Positions 22,201 through 32,620 of a DNA stretch of 64,000 bases are shown piece by piece. Under the pieces are notes generated by a model, which did not search any database, had not been told where the DNA came from, and was given only the letters and a program-made list of their open reading frames with translations. Position 1 is the first letter of the stretch; every line of letters starts with the position of its first letter. A program made the position numbers and the translations under genes. Source of the stretch: Acanthosepion pharaonis. Taxonomy: Eukaryota > Mollusca > Cephalopoda > Sepiida > Sepiidae. Where the stretch lies: assembly GCA_903632075.3 (NCBI GenBank), contig CAHIKZ030005492.1, forward strand, positions 936,001-1,000,000, read 5' to 3'.

Positions 22201-24299
22201 TGATAATCATTCCTGAAGAATTCAAACCATAACAACCCATTGTTGGCCTAACTGATTGTTGTGGCAATCTGTAATTACATACCTGACTGCAGCATTTTCC
22301 CCTGTGATCAAAATTGCTGACATTGATCTCTCCATTTTCAAGGCACTTTTGTCAAGAAACTGACCCTTCTGCTAAGTATCAAACTTTTGATTTGTTACAG
22401 TGGAGTCCACCAATAGTGACATATTTTTCAGTGTTTGGCTACTCAGTGGTATCAAAAGAGTCTAAGCAAATCTGTGGATGCATTGACTGATATATTGCCA
22501 ATAGCTCATGACTACAGAGTAAATAAGATGAAATTCAGATGACCTCATTTGAATTTGGTAATTTTAGAGCTGGTTCATTTTTTAGCTTGGCTTTAAATAT
22601 GAGAAAGAACATAACAGATGGTATGCCAGCAATTAAAAGGTACCAGCATTAGAAACACTCTCTACAGAATAGATTACCACTGAGATCAACCTGAGATTAT
22701 AATGACCATAATGAAGTTTGAAGATTTAATTTCTAATAAATGTAAAGCTGCTCAAAAAATGTCAACTTATAAGATCTTTACTTTTATCAGAAAAAAGGCA
22801 TTTTCAATGCTCAAAAGAAAGTCAAATTTAAGCACTACAGAGATGTAAGAAATTCAATTTCAGTACCTGAATATATACCTGAGTTGAGTACAGACAATCA
22901 AAGGAACAAATCAAGTTGAGATAAAAAAAATTTTCAATTACTGGTATTTTTAAAATATACATATTTTAAAGACATAAAAGTAATAATTTTAATAGCGGAA
23001 ATAAAATTTAGTGCATCAAAAACCTTTTTTAAATTTTGCTCATATTTAAAATTTGATTTTTATTTATAATTATAGAATATTTTTTTGATAATATTTTGGG
23101 GAAAATTTTTAGCAATCATAATTTTTCATATTAATTAAAATAAGCTTCCCCTCTGGTCTTTGAAAATAAGAAATTTAAAATCTAACTGTAGGATATAACA
23201 TTTGATACATAAAATCATGGCTTGATTTTTTTTAAGAAATAAAGTCATACAATAAAAAGGAGACACTCAGTTCCTACCTTGACAGATGTTGGAAAACTTA
23301 GACACACACAACTCACGCACATCCCATCCCAATATATATATATACATATACAAATATATATATATATATATAAAATAAACTCAAAATGTAATACAGTAGA
23401 TTGTGCTAAGAAGAAGAATCCATATTGCCTGAGGAACAGGAATTTCTACCTTGCACACAGAAGGTTGAACTACACCCAAAAAAGAAGTTGGATATTTTTT
23501 ACTGCTTATGCACTTACATATAGATATCTGTATTCTCTATATTGTATACTTGTATGTGTGAATATGTGAACTGTATGTCTGTGCTGATATAAAATTGAAT
23601 CATTTTGCTGCGTTTTAAGAAAAACTCTGGAAGGATATTCAAAAAAGTATATATTCTAATGTTCAAATGATTAACTCTTAAACCCCATATGGAAGACTAT
23701 ATATTAAAAGGATATACAAATCTTTCATTCTGGATATGAACATTTATTTCTCAATTTCTCACTTTGCTCCTCACAACCAGTGTAATTTCTCACCAATGTC
23801 TGATAATAAAATAGCAATAAGAACTCTGTTTGCCTGTCATTCAATTTAAGAACTGAGAATATTTCCTGACCAAATCAGCTAATACCTTCTTAGGTTTCTT
23901 TACTTGTGTTTTTCCATTTCTTTCTTGTTTCTTTTCTGTGTTCCGTAAAGCTTAAAAGAAACTATAATCTGATTTTGTTCCCCAAATTATTTATCATCTT
24001 CACACTGTGTTATAAAAAAGTGTAAGATAAGATGCAATGAACTCAAAAGGTTTTGCTGAGATTCAAAGGCCATAAAAACAGAATCTAGCAATGTTTTCCT
24101 GTCTAGACAATAATTAGAAAATGAATGCAAGAATAGTGACATAAAGGTAACAAACATTAAGAAAGAACATCTTCATTTTCTTTATCTTCCCTACATAAAA
24201 AAAGATCTCTTAAATAAGACAGGGTATTATTGAATGTTTTTTTTATATGTGTATAAAGTGCCAATATACATGTGTGGATATGTGAACACAATTTTTTTT
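22201..24299. other. Unassigned AT-rich region with one (TA)n at 23332-23372
   Basis: 22201-22640 is somewhat less AT-rich and could be an old retroposon. The rest has no recognisable feature apart from interrupted TA repeats at 23332-23372. Confidence 0.45.
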
Positions 24300-24300
24300 C

Positions 24301-24338
<38 letters not shown>

Positions 24339-24347
24339 GTGTGTGTA
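24300..24347. repeat. Compound (TA)n(TG)n microsatellite
   Basis: TA repeats to 24322, then TG repeats to 24347. Confidence 0.97.
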
Positions 24348-24409
24348 TTTGTAAAATGTGTGTTTTTTCTCAGATATAGGGTGTGTATTTTTGTTTTATA
24401 AATTTAGGG

Positions 24410-24437
<28 letters not shown>
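24410..24437. repeat. (TA)n microsatellite
   Basis: Short pure TA array. Confidence 0.95.
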
Positions 24438-24442
<5 letters not shown>

Positions 24443-24593
24443 TCTTTTGGATACCTTGGTGTGGGATAATCATTAGTATTGCTATTCTTATTGACCATTA
24501 CTATTGAAGAATGGGTTCAATCTGCACTGGGTGATTCATTTGACATTAAATAGGCCATCAAGTGTCAGCATGGTAAAATCAACCAATCTAACC

Positions 24594-24598
<5 letters not shown>

Positions 24599-24640
<42 letters not shown>
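24599..24640. repeat. (TA)n microsatellite
   Basis: Pure TA array upstream of the Penelope-like remnant. Confidence 0.97.
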
Positions 24641-24642
<2 letters not shown>

Positions 24643-24744
24643 AAATGATATATGTAAATTCTTATATACAGAGAACAATTCTTGGGAGAAATTGTTTTCC
24701 ATTTTGCCATTGTTTGTTCTATAAAATTCACACACACACACACA

Positions 24745-24835
24745 GAGTGTGTAGAAACTGTCCAAATGTTCTATAAAAAACTGTGTCCAAAAAAAGAAAG
24801 CACTTGTTTGAAGACCAGGAAAATAACCCACATTT
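24745..24835 (+). repeat. Direct repeat upstream of Penelope-like remnant
   Basis: GTCCAAAAAAAGAAAGCACTT then GTTTGAA at about 24784-24812 matches 25920-25947 downstream (GTCCAGAAAAGAAAACACTTG). Penelope-like elements often carry direct terminal repeats (pLTRs); this pair could be such remnants. Confidence 0.5.
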
Positions 24836-24929
24836 GAAAAAATTCTGTCTTTAACTTTACCTATGAACTTAGACAACTTTAAAAGTGAATGCCCACTCAG
24901 ATACAAAATAGCAATAATAAAATACTTCC

Positions 24930-25695
24930 TAAAAAGAATTCATCCTCTCAACTACTCTTCCTTAAAGAACTCAATAATGTAAAACAGATGCTAATTAACA
25001 TTTCTCCCCAAAGTAAATAACAACAATAGTGAACATAAAGTCAAAAATTACATAAATATTTTCCACAAAAACCAAATGCACATTAACTACAAACAAGATG
25101 AAGCTTCACTTAGAAATATTATAAAGAAATACACTACCCCAATTGACCCAGATTAAAAAAGCAAACTAATTATCTACTACAAAAGATTTAAAACAGCTAA
25201 CCTTATCCTCAAAAATAACAACACACCAGCAAAATCAAAATTACAACAAACGAACATTATCTATGAGTTCAAATGCCCATTAAGGAACTGTGTTCCTGAT
25301 CAAACTGAATTCATAAATATTTACATCAGTCATACAACCACATGCCTATCCAAACGGCTTACATTACACCTATCTGACCATAGCTCCATTAGAACCCATT
25401 TAAACAAAATGGTTGACAATGTGCTGAGTGTTCATTAGAATGTGAGAAAATTATCCATTATGGAATTTTTTCCTCTATGTTATAATGTCCATTGTGAGAC
25501 ATCTATAACAACATTTATGTCCACACTCACAATATAAAAAATCACTAATCAACAACACAACCATCCTACACCATGAACACAACAAATTTAGAATACAGAT
25601 ACTAGAAGCAATTCATATTAAAAAATTAAAGATGGCACTGAACAAAATCAACTATGAATACTGCAATAAAGTTCTGGAATGCCTGTAAAGTAACA
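24930..25695 (+). pseudogene. Penelope-like retroelement, C-terminal GIY-YIG-type region
   Basis: After a weak upstream stretch, the plus strand reads DEASLRNIIKKYTTPIDPD (about 25102-25158), a stop, then SKLIIYYKRFKTANLIL, NIIYEFKCPLRNC (about 25256-25294), IYISHTTTCLSKRLTLHLSD (about 25321-25380) and SSIRTHL. After a gap come NNTTILHHEHNKFRIQILEA (25552-25611) and KMALNKINYEY. The C-rich block, the Y-I-x-x-T motif and the R/K-x-x-L-H-L box match the GIY-YIG endonuclease end of Penelope-like elements. That domain nicks target DNA. The RT domain is missing, stops interrupt the frame, and the motif glycine is Ser. It is dead. Confidence 0.82.
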
Positions 25696-25884
25696 ATTTT
25701 TTCACACTTTAATGCATGCATGACCATGACATTATAACATAGAGTAAAAAACATGGTCACAATTTACTGGCCATGTTTTAAAAATAAAACATTTCTGTAA
25801 CTTTAGATACATACATAACACATTCATTTAAAAATAAAAATTGCCCTTGATAATGGCTAAAAGAATAACTGAAAGCATTCAGAT

Positions 25885-25965
25885 AGGCAGAACTTTTGGA
25901 CAGTTTTTACATACTTTATGTCCAGAAAAGAAAACACTTGTATGAACACAAGAGAAATTAAATAA
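25885..25965 (+). repeat. Direct repeat downstream of Penelope-like remnant
   Basis: Partner of 24745-24835, about 1.1 kb apart in the same orientation, bracketing the Penelope-like coding remnant. Confidence 0.5.
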
Positions 25966-26012
25966 AAAGCTGAATTTCCATACCTTGTCAGTTGTCTTTA
26001 AAAAAAACTTGC

Positions 26013-26014
<2 letters not shown>

Positions 26015-26072
<58 letters not shown>
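26015..26072. repeat. (TA)n microsatellite
   Basis: Pure TA array of about 58 bp. Confidence 0.98.
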
Positions 26073-26074
<2 letters not shown>

Positions 26075-26529
26075 CAATTAAGAAATACTTTTAGTTTGAA
26101 ATATTTCACCAAGAAACATATGAAAGCAAAAATCCACTGGCAAAACATATTAAAATAAAAAAAAAAGTAAAATGCAAAAAAGAAAGATTAGGAGGTTTCA
26201 GAGAACAGATGAACATTCACCTCTAACTTGAATAGGTCAAGATTAAAGTGTTCAGGAAAGGAACTGCACACAGGAGTTTGGGCCAAAATCTTTTGAGCAT
26301 CTCCTTCTATATATATATATATATTAACAGGATTTCTGGTTTTTGAAATTTAACAAATATTATCCTCCTGAATTCCCAAATCAATTAGGGGCTTGCATCT
26401 AGCATTACTTATAACGTATTTAGTAAATACAATGGATGTTTGAAAATTGAATGATTGAACTATAATGTAGCAAATAAAAGATTAAGGAAAAAGTAATAAA
26501 AGAGATGCAAGGAAAGGATAGTAATGATT
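26073..26529. other. AT-rich DNA without recognisable features
   Basis: Only a short TA run near 26309-26324. Confidence 0.4.
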
Positions 26530-26825
26530 TGGTTGGCTAATTGATTTTGTTTAGTGGCATATCAACCTCTATGGGTTATTTAAAGCTGAAATCTAAATAT
26601 TTTGAACACAATTTTATGGCTTCAACTACAGATAACATTTGTTGGTAATTCTGTTTTAAAAAATGTATTGTTGGTCATTTTACTATAAATATGTATTGTT
26701 GGTCATTTTACTATGAATATGTATTGTTGGTCATTTTACTATGAATATGTATTGTTGGTCATTTTACTATAAATATGTATTGTTGGTATTTTTTATATAA
26801 AAATGTATTGCTGATATTGCTATTC
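26530..26825 (+). repeat. Dispersed repeat R1 with internal 28-bp minisatellite
   Basis: The left part (GATTTTGTTTAGTGGCATATC, then GGGTTATTTAAAGCTGAAATC) matches 51205-51370. It ends in four near-perfect and two degenerate copies of ATGTATTGTTGGTCATTTTA plus CTATAAAT (26663-26822). The copy at 51 kb has only one full unit. A fragment of the left end also occurs at 50914-50975. Confidence 0.92.
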
Positions 26826-26889
26826 AAATAAGTGGTTTTTCTTTATTTTCATTGACTAAGATTTGGGGCAGCAGTGCATGTGTGTGTGA

Positions 26890-27200
26890 GTGTGTGTGTA
26901 TTTTAATTTATTGTTTAAACATTATTTTTAATGGCTACCCTTATTTGAGTAGATGCTCTGTTTTTATTTTATTTATTATACAGTATATTTATTTATTCAT
27001 TTAATTCCATCTACCAGAATATTCAAGAAATCTTGTTAGAAAAATATATGCTCTCCTGCACCCCCTAGGAGAAACCATCATTAGATCTGTCATGCCTTGA
27101 CTTCTCACCCACAAAGAACCTCCTGGTCAAGCAAATCCTTGATAGTGCTTTTGAACACAGACTTTTCCAAATTCTCAAAATATACATCTATGCTCAGTTT
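26890..27200 (+). repeat. R3 repeat copy
   Basis: TTTAATTTATTGTTTAAACA, ATTATTTTTAATGGCTACCC and TTTGAGTAGATGCTCTG match the R3 arm. The following CATCATTAGATCTGTCATG and CTTCTCACCC block, inverted, resembles the middle of the 20560 copy. Confidence 0.7.
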
Positions 27201-27259
27201 TGTATCCTAATGTAAAACAAAGACAATTTTTTGGAATGGATTTTTCACTTATTAATCAG

Positions 27260-27533
27260 ACATATTTTAATTTATTGCTAAAACATTATTTTTAATGGAT
27301 ACCCCTATTTGAGTAGATGGTCTGTTTTTATTTTATTTATTAAACTGTATATTTATTTTTTTCCATCAAAATTACTATTTGGTCTTTGTTTGACCAGGAG
27401 CTTCTTCATGGTTAAGAGGTCAAGGTAATGATGGTTTTCCCTGAATGAGACAAGTTCAAATCCTGCTGGAGTGTGCATATTTTTCTAAAAAGATTTCTCA
27501 AATATTCAGTCCAGTAGATGAAAAATCCATTCA

Positions 27534-27537
<4 letters not shown>
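27260..27537 (+). repeat. R3 repeat copy, tandem to the previous one
   Basis: AAAACATTATTTTTAATGGA then TACCCCTATTTGAGTAGATG repeats 26920-26957 almost exactly. Then come TTTGACCAGGAGCTTC and TTCAAATCCTGCTGG (tRNA B-box-like, about 27454-27466). It ends at a (TA)n. Confidence 0.75.

Positions 27538-27578
<41 letters not shown>
27538..27578. repeat. (TA)n microsatellite
   Basis: TA array at the end of an R3 copy. Confidence 0.97.
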
Positions 27579-27580
<2 letters not shown>

Positions 27581-27701
27581 GGTAAATTTACCGAAGCTTA
27601 TATTTATTTATTTTTTTTATTTTATCTTTTTCACAAGTATTTTCAAATAATCATTGAAAACAAATATACCAATATTCAGAAGTACTTGGGGTAAATAAAA
27701 T

Positions 27702-27707
<6 letters not shown>

Positions 27708-27766
<59 letters not shown>

Positions 27767-27784
27767 CATACATACATACATACA
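27708..27784. repeat. (TA)n(TACA)n microsatellite
   Basis: 55 bp of TA followed by six TACA units. Confidence 0.97.
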
Positions 27785-27959
27785 CAATAAAAAAATATAT
27801 ATACGCTGATTCTATACATATATAAAAAAAAAACTGATGCATCTTTGGCCATCAATGAAGGATTAAATGGTGGGGGTACGTTTTATTTTTGTTATTTGCT
27901 GTTTTTTGGGTGTTTTTTGTGCTGCCACATGATAATACATCAAAATTTTGGGTGAGGAA

Positions 27960-28008
27960 AGGCTTCTTGGTCAGGTGAAGAACTTTTCAGCACCATCTCA
28001 TATGTACA

Positions 28009-28010
<2 letters not shown>
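27960..28010 (-). repeat. R5 MITE-like terminus
   Basis: The reverse complement reads GAGATGGTGCTGAAAAGTTC then TTCACCTGACCAAG, matching the R5 end at 16025-16058. It abuts the (TA)n that precedes the large foldback element. Confidence 0.6.

Positions 28011-28011
<1 letters not shown>

Positions 28012-28041
<30 letters not shown>
28012..28041. repeat. (TA)n microsatellite
   Basis: TA array on the left flank of the foldback element. Confidence 0.95.
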
Positions 28042-28045
<4 letters not shown>

Positions 28046-28862
28046 GAATTATTCATACAAAACTAATGCAAAGGTTAATGATTTAAATGGCAAGACATCC
28101 ATCTTGCAAACGATTCAAATAGTACACAAAAACCTCTAAATCCGTTATGCATGAGTTGATCCTTGTTTATATAAATTTCTGCCGTATTAGTTGTTATTTT
28201 TACTACAAGCTTTCGTCTGTTCCTACAGACATCGTCAGTATATAATAGATGTTGTTCTTGGTTTTTCTCTTAGTAATAAGAGGACATCGAAAATATATGT
28301 ATTGTATCCAAAATGCTATTGAAAATGAGATTTTTAGTTTTGAACGCGCCAAAGCAACGCTAAGTTTGATTTTGAATTTTTCTTTTTTTAAATGTCTGCG
28401 TCTATACCAAATATGGTAATGAACAAATTTTTTTACTGGTAAATTTTTTACTGTCAAATTTGGCAAAAACTATATTGTTCAATAATTACAAATCAAAACT
28501 TATTAACCAAAAAGTCACATGGATCAGATATTTAAATTACCAATATCAATCAATTTTACAAATAGCATGAATTATTCAAAATTTATTTAATTTAAAAAAC
28601 TTAGCGTTGCTTTGGCGCGTTCAAAAAACCATCTATGTATTATATTAATTGAAGATGTCTGAAAAAACAAGAAAAATTAATTTAGAACAGACAAAAGCGT
28701 AAAAAATAACAACAAAATACGGCAGAAATTTATATGAACAAGGATCAATTATTCATAACGGATCTGAGGTTTTGTGTAATATTTGAATTGTTTGCGAGAT
28801 GGATGTCTCTGCCATTTAAAAATCATTAACCTTTGCATTAGTTTTTGTGAATAATTCATGTA
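28041..28862. mobile_element. Foldback element with about 200-bp inverted arms
   Basis: The left arm (28041-28240) and right arm (about 28650-28862) are inverted copies. Both start TACATGAATTATTCA when read inwards and stay about 85-90% similar by eye through GGTTAATGATT, GACATCCATCT, GATCCTTGTT and AATTTCTGCCGTATT. A second inner inverted pair (TTTTGAACGCGCCAAAGC then AACGCTAAG, 28338-28367 against 28597-28627) encloses a loop of about 230 bp. Each arm carries a GATGTCTG..CAGAC hairpin, with a hammerhead-like core in the left arm. There is no coding capacity. (TA)n lies close on both sides. It could be a non-autonomous DNA element or an inverted pair of retrozyme-like units. Confidence 0.9.
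28210..28238 (-). other. Hammerhead-like core motif in left foldback arm
   Basis: The minus strand reads CTGACGA, T, GTCTG, loop TAGGAA, CAGAC, GAAAG. The five-pair stem between the two conserved boxes is perfect. One extra T after the first box, and no obvious stem III partner, argue against a fully canonical ribozyme. The right arm keeps GTCTG/CAGAC but with a longer loop and a decayed box. Confidence 0.5.
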
Positions 28863-28884
28863 TTTGTAAATTGATTGCACGTTT

Positions 28885-28888
<4 letters not shown>

Positions 28889-28950
<62 letters not shown>
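28889..28950. repeat. Compound (TA)n(GA)n microsatellite
   Basis: TA to 28928 then GA repeats to 28950. Confidence 0.97.
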
Positions 28951-29604
28951 AAGCTGCATATATAAACTAAATGTACAGTAGCTTAGCCTGGTATGGTTCC
29001 ACAGCAGTAATGTACCTAGTGAAGATCAAAATTATTATGATAGTATACTCACAACTTGATCTTGCATGAGAGTTGCCACACACGCACACACACATATATA
29101 TAATCCTATTTACTAATGTCTACAGACTCATAAATCTTACATTTGGCTATCATTTTTATCTCAGAATGTATAGTTATTACTCGAGTACATTTATATATAT
29201 ATATATATATAAAAACAAGTGTATCTTTGCTATTTTTCTGCATAGCATCACATGTTTATTCATATATGTATATACATAATGTTTATAAATCTTCATAGTA
29301 TTTATCTACTAATATTTTACTTGCTTTGAAAGCCCCTTGACTCCTGGCATAAAGTGAAGCATGGATAAAAAGTAAAGTACATATACTTTACATATGCATT
29401 TCCAGTATAGAATGTAAAAGTTATTGTGAAGTTTGTTACTTGGTATTCATAGTATACTGCAACATTTCTTTTATTTTTTATATACATTTACAAAAGTCTT
29501 ATGAAAGTGCAGTTTTGTATTCTCTGCCTACACACATTGGGACTTCAGATTGCTAATCGGCTTGTTCTACTGTTTATTCATACACAAACAATCACTGATA
29601 TTTA
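28951..29604. other. AT-rich DNA, short CA and TA patches
   Basis: (CA)n near 29080-29094 and TA near 29192-29210; no gene or element was recognised. Confidence 0.4.
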
Positions 29605-29720
29605 CAAGGGGCTGCTGAAAAGTTCTCAACCTGACTTTCTTCTAGAAATCAGTATTCTTATGCTTCATCATTAAAATGACTGATTTTGAGAAGTGGGTTT
29701 GCTTGAGAAATTTTCATCAT
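29605..29720 (+). repeat. R5 MITE-like copy
   Basis: AGGGGCTGCTGAAAAGTTCT then CAACCTGAC is the R5 terminus. Following GACTGATTTTGAGAAGTGG resembles the family's inner part. The second end is unclear. Confidence 0.6.
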
Positions 29721-30132
29721 ACTCCCAGATATTGATATGTACGTATGCACACAAATTTGTATATATTTACATTTGCATATTTCCTTTCATAGGCACAGAC
29801 ATAAGCAAACATTATATACATATATATGTATATACACTAGAGAAAGAAAGATAAGATAAGGAATCTAAATCCATATAAATATGCATATATGGATGTTGAT
29901 GAATATACATTCAGTTTACAATAGACCATCTGGCAATTCAAGGCAATGAAATAAACTACATTTTCAATATACATTTGTTTTTTTATATTATCTGTATGAA
30001 CTTCTGCCCAAGAGGATTTACATGTTTGTAGATACTTGATCTTATAGTTGTATACATACAGCCATACATTCAGGAATATATATATAATGGCTTGGCAACT
30101 TAATTGAGAATTTTTATAGGAACTGGAAAGGA
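29721..30132. other. AT-rich DNA without recognisable features
   Basis: Nothing recognisable. Confidence 0.4.
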
Positions 30133-30750
30133 CTATATGAAATAAACAGATCCTTCCACAGCAGCTTCTGGAGAAGAAATGGTAACTGAAGAAAACATAA
30201 GGTTTAAGGTACTGTGGTTGGATTCTTCAATAAGGTCATTTTGAAGATATTGTGCTACCATGTTACTGCCAGCAACCTTTGCTTTCCATTGCCAATGGTT
30301 GTTTATGTCATACACAGTTTTTTTTAAAAGAATGCTTGTATCTCTTTCTCTGCTACACCTCAGTTTCATTGACCAGAGGCCAGCTCACCAAACAGTAGAG
30401 TCCCTGGTAGTTGATCATCTTCAATCCTTGGCCTGTCAAGTGTATCTGTGATTTTCTGCATCATTGGCACAGTACTGAAGGAACTCATTGTTTGTAATGA
30501 CATTAATCCAGCACACTTTGATAATAGTAGAGAAGACAACACTGATGGAAGTATTCAGGGAGTCATAAGTGTTAGATGACCATAGAGGAGAGTGGACAAT
30601 ACAACTGCACTTTGTAGGATTAATTACATTCCTTACTTCTACCAGTTGTAAAGGGTCATGATTAAAGTGCACCATACCAAGCACATTGTAAGGAGCCACT
30701 GTCATTCCCTTTCTATTCCATTGATTCCACTTATGCAGCTTTTTCAACAC
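30133..30750 (-). pseudogene. Unidentified coding-like remnant
   Basis: On the minus strand one frame is open for 104 codons (30750-30436), then holds several stops within about 24 codons, then is open again in the same frame for 78 codons (30369-30133). Base composition is less AT-rich than the surroundings. I recognise no domain; short stretches such as NHWQWKAKVAGSNM and VSRERD-like patches gave no family. It may be a transposon-derived coding segment or old exon. I assign no function. R4-type repeat sequence follows at 30751. Confidence 0.4.
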
Positions 30751-30853
30751 ATTGTATGGTTTTCAGGCACTTTCCAAAGGTGCCACATGCTGGGATCACC
30801 TCCCCAGGCAGATTAATCGACCATGATGAGATTCAAACCCAGTCAAGAACCCG

Positions 30854-30858
<5 letters not shown>
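30751..30858 (+). repeat. Dispersed repeat R4 ending in (TA)n
   Basis: GTATGGTTTTCAGGCACTTTC, a CACCTCCCC block and TTAATCGACCATGATG match 54245-54345 in order. GATTCAAACCC is B-box-like. The (TA)n follows at once. Confidence 0.65.

Positions 30859-30895
<37 letters not shown>
30859..30895. repeat. (TA)n microsatellite
   Basis: Pure TA array. Confidence 0.97.
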
Positions 30896-30898
<3 letters not shown>

Positions 30899-30930
30899 TT
30901 AATGAAAATCTTGAAAGCTTGTTCAAATGA

Positions 30931-30932
<2 letters not shown>

Positions 30933-30980
<48 letters not shown>
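30933..30980. repeat. (TA)n microsatellite
   Basis: Pure TA array 38 bp after the previous one. Confidence 0.97.
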
Positions 30981-30982
<2 letters not shown>

Positions 30983-31359
30983 GTTAGATGCCAATGAATT
31001 TTAAAACATGTGCAAATATTTATATTAAATGTGTGTGTGAGAGATTTTGTTTAGTTGAAAGTGAAACTAATATTTTTTGTTTACATACTTTTGCACAGAG
31101 TTCACTCAGTGGTTAATGAAGGAAACATCTATAATTGTGAAGTAGAGTACTTTATACATAAGGCCTGAAGATAAATCTAGGAAAAAAACAAACAAATGTT
31201 TTATTATAAGCCTAATTTTTTCTCAGATATACATTCATTAATATGCCAGAGGAAATGTTTGAACCAGTTTTAAAGTTTGTCATCCATTATCACACTCACA
31301 CATGCATGCACAAATAAATTGATAGAACAATAAATCCATACACTTACACATAGTTATTA
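30981..31359. other. AT-rich DNA without recognisable features
   Basis: Nothing recognisable. Confidence 0.4.
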
Positions 31360-31475
31360 GCTAAATATTTATCTGAAAGTTTTACTGTATAATAGTCAAT
31401 CTATGTGATTAATATTCACCACTGAATTCAGTGCATTGACAGTATAAGATATTATGTTAATAAAATAAATATAAC
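31360..31475 (+). repeat. Dispersed repeat R2, short copy
   Basis: ATTCACCACTGAATTCAGTG then CATTGACAG and ATATTATGTTAAT match the R2 core at 10100-10160 and 47370-47420. Confidence 0.65.
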
Positions 31476-31879
31476 CTAAAAACTAAGCACCCCATGTATA
31501 ATAAAAGTTCCTCATTATTATCCTGAAGAAAGAAATGATGTAAAGCTATTGAACGTATTATTGAACATATTCACCATGGAGTTCACTACACTTGCATATA
31601 ATTTTCAACTTTCATTAGCTCCCTTTGTAGATGGAGCCTCATTTGGAATTTCAGTGCCAAAAGGACTGGACACTTTTCACAAAAAAAAACACAAAAAAAA
31701 TATCAATATAAAATCACAGAACACAGCAAACTATCATAGAATCCACCATTGAAAAGCCCAAAAGTACAAAAAAATGTGAGAAGCAATCTGATTGGCTGTT
31801 AAAAGACCAGCCAGCTAATCTCAAGATTTGTATTATTGGACCAATGGATAAGCCAAGTCATCTTTTTTGTCCTTCAAAG
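31476..31879. other. Unassigned
   Basis: It may contain the outer end of the mariner relic that follows, but no inverted terminus was recognised. CCTGAAGAAAGAAATG at 31521 vaguely resembles M1. Confidence 0.35.
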
Positions 31880-32620
31880 TTTCAGCCAATACATCAGCCC
31901 TGTCATTTCCTAAGTGTTAACCTTTCAAAATAAATTCTTATGTTTAGTCATTGAAATACTGCACTTTTACTGCTATCACTTTTTAAATTCATTCAAAAAT
32001 GTCTTCCTTTCAAAGGCATTTTATGGTTTAGAGAGTGAAAGTAGATACAGCAAAATCTGACATTCTTCAAATAATCCATCATCTTAACAGCCCTATGAGA
32101 AGGTGCATTGTCTTGAAAAAAGAAGTAACATCTTTATACAACTTCCTTTATTCTTTATTTAATGAAAGTATCATCTTTATACAACTTCCTTTATTCTTTA
32201 TTTAATGCATTGTTTAATCAGTACAAGTGAGGATACTTTTTCTGCAGTTTGGTTCTTATGAAGATAGTCATTAAAATACCTTTCTTATCCCAAAAAGCCA
32301 TGGTTGTGACCTTTCCTGCTGACTTTATGATCTTGAATTCCTTCAAGTCAGGAGGACTCAAAATCACCACTGTTGTTTGGTCTCTGGATCATTTTGGTGT
32401 AACCATGTTTCACCAACACTGATAAGTCATTACAAAGAGTAGAGCACTGAAAATTCTGCAATATCAACTTTGTGTCCACTTGATATGATTTTAACACCCA
32501 CTTGGCTGACAGTCTGTGGGTACCAGAGATATTAATGAATTATAAATTCAATGCATTCCTTGTTATCTCTGATGTTTTAGCAATTATTCTGACTTTAAAA
32601 GAAAATTTTTGAAGCAAACA
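31880..32620 (-). pseudogene. Mariner-type transposase relic
   Basis: The minus strand, in broken frames, gives HRLSAKWVLKSYQVDTKL (the SARWVPKxLTxxQK region, about 32520-32465), SRKGHNHGFLG (SAGKVMxxxFWD region, about 32310-32280), NDYLHKNQTAE, a FKTMH-like remnant of the QDNAPAH box near 32120, and KVIAVKVQYFND, then a GNDRADV stretch at the C-terminus. The catalytic residues are not intact, and stops and frameshifts abound. A 36-bp duplication (32129-32207) lies inside. This is a different, older mariner lineage than 18874-19764. Confidence 0.68.
32129..32207 (+). repeat. 36-bp tandem duplication
   Basis: CATCTTTATACAACTTCC then TTTATTCTTTATTTAATG occurs identically at 32129-32164 and 32172-32207. 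It lies within the mariner relic and postdates its inactivation. Confidence 0.95.

Noticed and set aside
28210..28238. Definite functional hammerhead ribozyme
   Set aside because: The core boxes and stem II are present, but an extra base and no visible stem III pairing prevent a firm call; kept only as a hammerhead-like motif.
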